Assembly (NCBI GenBank): GCA_947174085.1
Contig: CAMWHN010000169.1
Span: 1-5,095 of the forward strand
Reading direction: 5' to 3'
Source of the DNA: an uncultured Ruminococcus sp.
GTDB taxonomy: Bacteria; Bacillota; Clostridia; Oscillospirales; Ruminococcaceae
Length of the DNA: 5,095 bases
The first letter of the stretch is position 1, and every line of letters begins with the position of its first letter. A program made the position numbers and the translations under genes. The notes under the pieces are model-generated. The model saw only the letters and a list, made by a program, of their open reading frames with translations. It was not told the DNA's origin and made no database searches. Of this stretch, positions 1 to 4,669 are shown in pieces.

Positions 1-97
1 CCCCCCCCCCCCCCCCCCCCCTTTTTTTTTTCAAGCAGAAGACGGCATACTAGTTCCTGAGATGTCTCGTGGGCTCGGTTATGTGTATAAGAGTCAG
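1..97 (-). other. Illumina/Nextera adapter read-through left on contig end (artefact)
   Basis: This is a library artefact, not genomic DNA. In order it holds 21 C (1-21), 10 T (22-31), the P7 core CAAGCAGAAGACGGCATAC (32-50), a 5-base stretch in the place of GAGAT (51-55), the 8-base index CCTGAGAT (56-63, which I recall as Nextera XT N715), GTCTCGTGGGCTCGG (64-78) and the 19-base transposon mosaic end (79-97). On the minus strand it reads insert, mosaic end, index, P7, poly-A, poly-G, which is how a short insert looks when a two-colour Illumina instrument runs off the template. Five bases differ from the standard adapter (51, 54, 79, 80, 94), all to T on the plus strand. Such errors could explain why trimming missed it. 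Genomic sequence begins at about 98. Confidence 0.97.
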
Positions 98-124
98 GTT
101 TATACTGCATTTTTTCAGAACCAT
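98..124 (-). CDS. 5' end of a divergent gene, cut by the adapter after nine codons
   Basis: On the minus strand an ATG at 124-122 opens a frame reading M-V-L-K-K-C-S-I-N before the adapter junction at 97/98. The frame is too short to identify by itself. The support is its context: an AGGAGTG ribosome site (141-135) lies 10 bases upstream of the ATG, and a near-consensus promoter (-35 at 191-186, -10 at 168-163) lies just above that. All three elements are correctly spaced and oriented. The rest of the gene must lie on the missing left side of the contig. The product is unknown; the Lys-Lys after a short N-terminus fits many proteins and is not diagnostic. Confidence 0.55.
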
Positions 125-134
125 AATTTAAATT

Positions 135-141
135 CACTCCT
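135..141 (-). promoter_or_regulatory. Ribosome binding site of the truncated divergent gene
   Basis: The minus strand reads AGGAGTG, a strong Shine-Dalgarno match, with 10 bases to the ATG at 124-122. It is what turns a nine-codon fragment into a credible gene start. Confidence 0.6.
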
Positions 142-162
142 GTTACACAAAGATTAGTAATT

Positions 163-191
163 ATTATAACATATTTTCCCTGATAAGTCAA
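163..191 (-). promoter_or_regulatory. Sigma-A type promoter reading leftward
   Basis: On the minus strand the -35 is TTGACT (191-186), the spacer is 17 bases (185-169) and the -10 is a perfect TATAAT (168-163), preceded by TG one base upstream (extended -10). Transcription should begin near 156, giving a leader of about 30 bases before the ATG at 124. Eleven of the twelve hexamer bases match consensus, so this is likely a strong constitutive-type promoter. Its -35 is 35 bases from the -35 of the rightward promoter, so the two are back to back. Confidence 0.75.
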
Positions 192-226
192 ATATTTTGT
201 GAAATTCAGTTTTTACAGTAATTTGC

Positions 227-255
227 TTGACGAATATTAATAATTATGTTATACT
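227..255 (+). promoter_or_regulatory. Sigma-A type promoter of the rightward gene cluster
   Basis: The -35 is TTGACG (227-232), the spacer is 17 bases (233-249) and the -10 is TATACT (250-255), with TG at 247-248 forming an extended -10. Ten of twelve hexamer bases match consensus. The predicted start of transcription is near 262, giving a leader of about 50 bases before the ATG at 312. No strong hairpin, riboswitch or clear operator palindrome is visible in the leader or in the 35 bases separating this -35 from that of the divergent promoter. Confidence 0.75.
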
Positions 256-291
256 TATTAGTATATTAATATAAATAAATGATTTTATTTC

Positions 292-301
292 AGAAAGGGA
301 G
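292..301 (+). promoter_or_regulatory. Ribosome binding site that fixes the start of the first membrane protein
   Basis: AGAAAGGGAG is a good Shine-Dalgarno sequence ending 10 bases before the ATG at 312. An in-frame ATG at 279 lies upstream of this site, so the site would be inside the coding region if that start were used. This favours 312. Confidence 0.7.
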
Positions 302-311
302 TTTTTTTGTC

Positions 312-1256
312 ATGTCTACAGAAATACATGATATGTCGCATTATGATAAATGCCGTACCATGATGATGAAACATAAAAAAAATCATATGTTACGAGTTGG
401 TCTTGTTGCATTTCTCATGCTGATAAATGCCTATGTAAAAGTCATACGTTCACCAATTGACCAGAGAGCATTTTATCTTTTTGGGTTTTTCTTCGGTGTT
501 GGTATTTTAATCTATTGTATCATTACACTAGCTATCGGCTTATTTGCTGTACCAGAAAAGCCAAAATTATTAGCTACTACTTGTATTTTGCTTTTTATAG
601 GCATTATTGGCGAATGGCTTGCACCATATCTTGGAATCCCTATGTTATTGCTTTTTCTTTGGCAAATACCAGAAGCAAAACAAGCTGTCTGGATAAAACA
701 ACAAGAGGGATATCCGCATTTTAATGAACGCTTTACAGAACAAATGCTAAATTTTGGAAAAGAATATGAACCAGAACATAAATTTGATGATTTACATCAT
801 ACAGAAATGCCGGATATGCCAGAAACCCCCTCACCTGATTTTGTGGTAAAAGAAATGCCGTCTATTCCAGAATTTACACAAGATATACCAGAGTTATTAT
901 CTTCTGATTTGACAGCAACAGAAAAAATATCAGATTCAGAAATTATGCAGGATATATCAAACGTAACAATTTCTGATTTGATAGAAACAGAACAAACAGT
1001 GCCAGAATTAACTTCTCTTGATTCCACAGCAACAGAACAAATGCAAAATAATGATTTAGGAACAGAAAAATTAGTTCCAGAATTAACTTCTCTTGATTCG
1101 ACAACAACAGAACAAATGCAAAATAATGATTTAGAAACAGAAAAATCAGCTCCAGAATTTAAACAGGATATACTACAAGCAAATCAAATGCAAAATAGTG
1201 ATTTGGGGACAGATAGAATTTTGATGAAAAATTTCAAAAGTGATATAAATATTTAA
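312..1256 (+). CDS. Hypothetical membrane protein with acidic repeat-bearing C-terminal tail (paralogue 1)
   Basis: I do not recognise this 314-residue protein as a named family. After a short N-terminus rich in Met, Lys and His (residues 1-26) come about four hydrophobic segments at roughly 27-45, 53-80, 86-103 and 105-119. A conserved juxtamembrane block follows (AVWIKQQEGYPHFNERFTEQ, 125-144). The remaining 170 residues form a polar, low-complexity tail rich in Glu, Asp, Thr, Ser and Gln with many PE and EMP motifs, including two near-identical 25-residue repeats (230-254, 255-279) and a decayed third (280-302). There is no signal peptide, catalytic motif or LPXTG. The start at 312 is preferred over the ATG at 279 because of the ribosome site at 292-301 and because it aligns with the N-terminus of the downstream paralogue. 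It is the first gene after the promoter at 227-255. The tail is probably flexible and could bind partners, but that is inference. Confidence 0.85.
   Translation: MSTEIHDMSHYDKCRTMMMKHKKNHMLRVGLVAFLMLINAYVKVIRSPIDQRAFYLFGFFFGVGILIYCIITLAIGLFAVPEKPKLLATTCILLFIGIIGEWLAPYLGIPMLLLFLWQIPEAKQAVWIKQQEGYPHFNERFTEQMLNFGKEYEPEHKFDDLHHTEMPDMPETPSPDFVVKEMPSIPEFTQDIPELLSSDLTATEKISDSEIMQDISNVTISDLIETEQTVPELTSLDSTATEQMQNNDLGTEKLVPELTSLDSTTTEQMQNNDLETEKSAPEFKQDILQANQMQNSDLGTDRILMKNFKSDINI
852..947 (+). repeat. 96-bp segment duplicated at 1727-1822 (upstream copy)
   Basis: This stretch encodes the first part of the acidic tail of paralogue 1 (EMPSIPEF onward). By hand it aligns without gaps to 1727-1822, with 9 mismatches in 96. 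The second copy runs across the stop codon of paralogue 2, so the similarity extends into what is now non-coding DNA. This marks a tandem gene duplication that included the tail. Confidence 0.85.
999..1148 (+). repeat. Two in-frame 75-bp tandem repeats, with a decayed third copy to 1217
   Basis: Copies at 999-1073 and 1074-1148 abut exactly and differ at 5 of 75 positions, giving 3 residue changes in 25 (A to T, G to E, L to S). Each encodes a block beginning PELTSLDST and ending in TEK plus one variable residue. A degenerate third copy (1149-1217) keeps the PE start and the QMQN-DLGT core but is shorter. A multiple of three in length, the repeat can gain or lose units without breaking the frame, so copy number may differ between strains. 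Short-read assembly could also have collapsed extra copies. Confidence 0.9.
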
Positions 1257-1261
1257 AGGAG
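1255..1261 (+). promoter_or_regulatory. Ribosome binding site of paralogue 2, overlapping the stop of paralogue 1
   Basis: AAAGGAG starts within the TAA stop of the upstream gene (1254-1256) and lies 12 bases before the ATG at 1274. The 17-base gap between genes indicates co-transcription and probably coupled translation. Confidence 0.75.
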
Positions 1262-1273
1262 AGAAATTTTGCT

Positions 1274-1753
1274 ATGGAAAAACCTGATATGTCGCATTAT
1301 GGTAAATGCCGTATGATGATGAGAAAGCATGAACAACATCATATGTTACGATTTAAGCTTGTTGCATTTCTTATGCTTATCAATGCCTATATGCACATAC
1401 ACTCACCAATTGAACAAGGTATTAGCATTTTAATCTATAGTATCATTACGCTAGCCATTGGCTTATTTGCTGTGCCAGAAAAGCCAAAATTACTAGCGAT
1501 TACTTGTATTTTGCTTTTTATTGGCATCATTTTTGGTTGGATTGCTTGGCATATTGGAATGATTATGCTAGGACTTTTTCTCTTGCAAATACCAGAAACA
1601 AAACAGGCTGTCTGGATAAAACAACAAGAAGGGTATCCATATTTTAATGAACGATTTACAGAACAAATGCAAAATTTTGGCAAAGAATATCAGCCAGAAC
1701 ATAAATTTGATAATTTACATGATGAAGAAATGCCCTCTATTCCAGAATTTTAA
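1274..1753 (+). CDS. Hypothetical membrane protein, tandem paralogue 2, tail truncated by a TAA
   Basis: This 159-residue protein is a close paralogue of the upstream gene. The N-terminal DMSHYGKC block, the membrane region and the AVWIKQQEGYPYFNERFTEQ block (112-131) all align. Hydrophobic segments lie near 25-42, 49-67, 73-91 and 93-106. It is about 10 residues shorter than paralogue 1 between the SPIEQ motif and ILIY, so its second segment is shorter but still long enough to span a membrane. The frame ends at PEF-TAA (1751-1753), just where the acidic tail of paralogue 1 continues, and tail-like codons resume in the same frame straight after the stop. At 1151-1172 paralogue 1 has an equivalent box with AAA where TAA stands here, a single-base difference. 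The gene therefore looks recently shortened, or the stop is a consensus error. No function is recognised. Confidence 0.82.
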   Translation: MEKPDMSHYGKCRMMMRKHEQHHMLRFKLVAFLMLINAYMHIHSPIEQGISILIYSIITLAIGLFAVPEKPKLLAITCILLFIGIIFGWIAWHIGMIMLGLFLLQIPETKQAVWIKQQEGYPYFNERFTEQMQNFGKEYQPEHKFDNLHDEEMPSIPEF

Positions 1754-1888
1754 CAGGATATATCAGAGCGATTATCTTCTGATTTGACAGCAACAGAAAA
1801 AATATCAGCTCCAGAAATTATGGAAGATGTATCAGAAACAAATTCTTTTGATTTGACAGTGACAAAACAAACGCAAAATAATGATTGA
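1754..1888 (+). pseudogene. Vestigial acidic tail of paralogue 2 beyond its stop codon
   Basis: Read in the same frame as the gene ending at 1753, these 44 codons encode QDISERLSSDLTATEKIS and further tail-like residues, closing at a TGA (1886-1888). The first 69 bases are part of the 96-bp duplication shared with 852-947. With readthrough or a repaired stop the protein would be 204 residues. No ribosome site or start codon that would make this an independent gene is evident. It accounts for most of the 183-base gap before the ATPase gene. Confidence 0.75.
1853..1882 (+). promoter_or_regulatory. Possible internal promoter for the ComM-SEDS-VanZ genes
   Basis: A perfect TTGACA (1853-1858) is followed after 18 bases by AATAAT (1877-1882), five of six matches to the -10 consensus. 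Transcription would start near 1889, giving a leader of about 48 bases. The -35 falls on codons of the vestigial tail (Leu-Thr), a codon pair that also gives TTGACA elsewhere in these tails, so a chance match in AT-rich DNA is quite possible. Confidence 0.3.
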
Positions 1889-1936
1889 GAGACAAAATTT
1901 TTTAAAATCTTAAAAGAAAGGATTTGAGAGAATACT

Positions 1937-3463
1937 ATGTTTGCAGTTACAAATAGTGTCGGTATGTTCGGCATGAATGCATTTCTAGTCACAGTAGAAG
2001 CCGAATTATCCAGAGGTTCACCGCAATTTGATTTAAGTGGTCTGCCGGATATTGGCATTAAAGAAAGTCGTGACCGTGTGAGAAGTGCTACATCTTCCAT
2101 TGGACTTAAATTTCCAAAAGGCAAAGTATTAATTAATCTTGCGCCAGCGAATGTCAAAAAATCTGGTTCGTCATTTGATTTGGCTATTTTTATATCACTT
2201 ATGCAAGCTATGGATATTTTGCCATTAAAAATGCCAGATAGTATCTTTATTGGAGAATTAGGCTTACATGGAACAATTAGGGGTGTTCATGGGATTATGT
2301 CAATGGTTATGCTTGCTCGAAAAAATGGATTTCATGAAGTCTATGTCCCACAAGAAAACGCAAAAGAAGCATCTGTTATTGATAATATTCGGGTGTATGG
2401 TGTAGATACAGTTGATAGATTAATGGCACATTTATTAAATCAGTCTATACTTAAACCAGAACCGCATTATATACCAGATATTACGCCGTTTCTTTCTAAT
2501 TTAATGGATTTTAAAGACGTTCGGGGACAGTTTAAGGCAAGAAGTGGCATTGAACTTGCTGCCGCCGGTGGACATAATGTATTACTAATTGGCAGTCCGG
2601 GGAGTGGCAAAAGTATGTTAGCAAATCGTTTAGGAACGATTCTGCCACAGATGACACATGAAGAAATTTTAGAAACTTCTAACGTATATTCTGTTGCAGG
2701 ATTATTACCATCAGAACAGCCTTTAATCGTACAACGACCATTCCGTGCGCCACATCATACAATTTCTGCTGCTGGATTGGTAGGCGGTGGCAGTATTCCA
2801 GTCCCTGGGGAAATTTCTCTGGCACATAATGGTGTATTATTTTTAGACGAAATGGCGGAATTTAATCGGGCTACACTGGAAATTTTAAGACAGCCGTTAG
2901 AAAATCGTAAAGTTTCTATTTCAAGAGTTTCAGGAACAGCAGAATATCCCTGTAATATTATGCTTGTTGGCGCAATGAATCCTTGTCCCTGTGGGTTTTA
3001 CGGTTCAACACAAAAGCAATGCACTTGCACACAAAAGCAAATTAAAAATTATATTTCCAGAATTTCAGGGCCTATGTTAGAACGATTTGATATGCATATT
3101 GATGTTGACCCGATTCCCTATCATGAATTTGCTTCTAAACAACAGCCGGAATCTTCTGCTGTCATTCGACAGCGAGTAGAACTTGCCAGAAAACGACAAG
3201 AACAACGTTATAAAGGCTTAGGATTTTATTGCAATTCTATGATACCAGATAATTTACTAGACGAATTTTGTCAGATGACACCAGAAGCAGAAAATTTATT
3301 TGGCAAAATGTATACACATTATCAAATGAGTGCAAGAACCGGCGCAAGAATTAAAAAAGTTGCTCGTTCTGCTGCGGATTTGCATGGCAATGCATTAATT
3401 ACCAATCAGGATATTTCTATAGCAGTGCAGTTCCGTGGATTTGATAGCAAATATTTAAGATAA
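1937..3463 (+). CDS. comM: YifB/ComM family AAA+ ATPase (Mg-chelatase-like)
   Basis: This 508-residue protein is complete and of normal family length. Residues 1-165 form the ChlI-like N-terminal domain, opening with the family signature around FDLSGLPDIGIKESRDRVRSA (31-51). The AAA+ domain follows: Walker A GSPGSGKS (219-226), Walker B LFLDE (301-305), the HH-containing RPFRAPHHT loop (267-275), and a cysteine-rich loop with C350, C352, C362 and C364 (a possible metal site). The RISGPMLERFD block (375-385) leads to the C-terminal Mg-chelatase-type domain (about 403-498). In Gram-negative bacteria ComM is a hexameric branch-migration helicase acting on recombination intermediates in natural transformation; its job in Firmicutes (YifB) is less clear. 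Near the C-terminus SARTGARIKKVARSAADLHG differs from the usual SARAYxRILKVARTIADL. The ATG at 1937 has GAGAG 6 bases upstream and AAAGGA further up. It is probably co-transcribed with the SEDS gene 39 bases downstream. Confidence 0.95.
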   Translation: MFAVTNSVGMFGMNAFLVTVEAELSRGSPQFDLSGLPDIGIKESRDRVRSATSSIGLKFPKGKVLINLAPANVKKSGSSFDLAIFISLMQAMDILPLKMPDSIFIGELGLHGTIRGVHGIMSMVMLARKNGFHEVYVPQENAKEASVIDNIRVYGVDTVDRLMAHLLNQSILKPEPHYIPDITPFLSNLMDFKDVRGQFKARSGIELAAAGGHNVLLIGSPGSGKSMLANRLGTILPQMTHEEILETSNVYSVAGLLPSEQPLIVQRPFRAPHHTISAAGLVGGGSIPVPGEISLAHNGVLFLDEMAEFNRATLEILRQPLENRKVSISRVSGTAEYPCNIMLVGAMNPCPCGFYGSTQKQCTCTQKQIKNYISRISGPMLERFDMHIDVDPIPYHEFASKQQPESSAVIRQRVELARKRQEQRYKGLGFYCNSMIPDNLLDEFCQMTPEAENLFGKMYTHYQMSARTGARIKKVARSAADLHGNALITNQDISIAVQFRGFDSKYLR

Positions 3464-3502
3464 TAATTAGAAAGAACAAAAAGAAAAGAGAGAATATTAT
3501 TT

Positions 3503-4657
3503 ATGAGAAAATTTTTTGGAGTAGTAACCCGATATTTGAAAGCATCGGATTTAGGTTTAATTCTGGCATCTTTAATATGTTCAGCGATTAGTTGTGTCAT
3601 GCTTTTGAGCATTGCCGATAATGAATTGCTTGACCGCTGTGATAGTAGTACCGTGCGAACACAAGTCATTGCAAGTGCATTAGGATTAGGCATTGTAATT
3701 ATTTTAAGTATAATTGATTATAATAAACTTGTAAAATTATGGTGGATTTATGCACCAGTCGCATTAGGGCTTGTCGGATTAACGTTTACAAGTTTAGGTT
3801 ATAAGCGAGATGGTGCAGATGACCAAGCATGGATTGCCATTGGAAATTTTTATTTGCAACCGTCTGAATTACTAAAACTTGCATTTATTTTAACATTTTC
3901 TATGCATTTATCTAAAGTAGAAGAATCTATGAATGAAATCAAGCATATGTTATTATTATGTTTTCATGCAGCTGTGCCAATATTATTAATTGCCAAACAG
4001 GGTGACTACGGCACAGCAATTGTATTTGTAATTATTTTCCTTGCAGAAATTTTAAGTGCAAAGATTGCTGTCCGGTATATTATCGCCGCAATGATAGCCA
4101 TTCCTGTGACATGTCTGCTGGCATGGAATTTCCTGCTTTCTGATATGCACCGACAAAGGATTCTTGTTATTATGAATCCTGGAACAGACCCAGAAAATTT
4201 AGAATATCAGCAAGATTTAGGTATTTCTGCACTTGCCAATGGTAAAATTTTTGGTGCTGGTCTGCATAGTGAAAATGGTTATATCAGTGTTCCTGAAATG
4301 CATAATGATTTTATTTATGCACATGTCGGGCAAGCATGGGGATTTATTGGTTCATTATTAATTTTATTATTCTTGACTTATATTTGTATTAAAGTTTTAA
4401 CAGATAGTCTTTATACAAAAAATCATCAGGGCAAATTAATTTGTATTGGGACATTTGGCATGTTGTTTTCCCATTGTTTTATGAATATCGGCATGGTACT
4501 AAAAGTTATGCCAGTTATTGGTATTCCGTTGCCGTTTATGAGTGCCGGTGGTACGGCAGTTGTCTGTATGTATACAGCCATTGGACTTGTAAACAGCACC
4601 CGCTGTCATAATGTTCGCAAATACAGAATGTTCTATGATGCAGAGCCGGATAGATAA
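3503..4657 (+). CDS. SEDS family protein, RodA/FtsW-like peptidoglycan glycosyltransferase
   Basis: This 384-residue protein has about ten predicted membrane segments (near 18-38, 54-72, 79-97, 118-136, 149-165, 169-187, 190-211, 276-299, 311-334, 343-363). SEDS proteins polymerise lipid II into glycan strands, usually with a class B PBP partner. Hallmarks present are QAWIAIGNFYLQPSELLKLA (108-127, W110), MNPGTDP then YQ (224-236), VPEMHNDFIYA (263-273) and MPVIGIPLPF (336-345). D269, in the NDFIYA motif, aligns with the putative catalytic Asp of E. coli FtsW (D297). Odd points are KQGDYGTA where QPDLGTA is usual, PFMSAGG where PFxSYGG is usual, and an altered large-loop motif (QQDLGISALANGKIFGAGL instead of QS..AIGSGG..GKG). 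I call it RodA-like because of the QPSE region but cannot separate RodA, FtsW and SpoVE reliably. Its ribosome site is weak (AAAGAGAG, ending 9-10 bases before ATG). Confidence 0.9.
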   Translation: MRKFFGVVTRYLKASDLGLILASLICSAISCVMLLSIADNELLDRCDSSTVRTQVIASALGLGIVIILSIIDYNKLVKLWWIYAPVALGLVGLTFTSLGYKRDGADDQAWIAIGNFYLQPSELLKLAFILTFSMHLSKVEESMNEIKHMLLLCFHAAVPILLIAKQGDYGTAIVFVIIFLAEILSAKIAVRYIIAAMIAIPVTCLLAWNFLLSDMHRQRILVIMNPGTDPENLEYQQDLGISALANGKIFGAGLHSENGYISVPEMHNDFIYAHVGQAWGFIGSLLILLFLTYICIKVLTDSLYTKNHQGKLICIGTFGMLFSHCFMNIGMVLKVMPVIGIPLPFMSAGGTAVVCMYTAIGLVNSTRCHNVRKYRMFYDAEPDR

Positions 4658-4661
4658 GGAG
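4655..4661 (+). promoter_or_regulatory. Ribosome binding site of the VanZ-like gene, overlapping the SEDS stop
   Basis: TAAGGAG contains the TAA stop of the SEDS gene (4655-4657) and a strong Shine-Dalgarno sequence, with 8 bases to the ATG at 4670. The overlap and the 12-base gap between genes point to one transcript and probably coupled translation. Confidence 0.85.
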
Positions 4662-4669
4662 TATATTTT

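Noticed and set aside
1..31. C and T homopolymer runs as a biological poly-C/poly-T tract
   Set aside because: They continue directly from the P7 adapter, as expected for reads running off the template in two-colour chemistry.
279..311. Upstream in-frame ATG that would add 11 residues to the first membrane protein
   Set aside because: A good ribosome site (292-301) lies downstream of it and fits the ATG at 312. The paralogue starts at the equivalent of 312, and no ribosome site precedes 279.
797..1027. Minus-strand open frame opposite the acidic tail
   Set aside because: It lies entirely opposite the repeat-rich tail, whose biased codons leave the antisense strand open. There is no ribosome site, and the composition is low complexity.
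999..1217. Tandem repeats as a CRISPR array
   Set aside because: Copies abut with no spacers, are in frame with a protein and have a 75-bp unit, so they are coding repeats.
1784..1812. Second TTGACA (1784-1789) as a promoter
   Set aside because: No acceptable -10 hexamer occurs 16-18 bases downstream. The hexamer is simply the Leu-Thr codon pair repeated in these tails.
1893..1916. AT-only inverted repeat (TTTTAA/TTAAAA) as a terminator before comM
   Set aside because: The stem is six A-T pairs with no G-C and no clean U run after it, so it would be too weak to terminate.
1750..2157. Minus-strand open frame across the comM start
   Set aside because: It overlaps the well-supported N-terminal domain of ComM and the dead tail, has no recognisable domain, and is explained as antisense to coding DNA.
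3406..3693. Minus-strand open frame across the comM-SEDS junction
   Set aside because: It covers the ends of two well-supported genes and shows no motif or ribosome site of its own.
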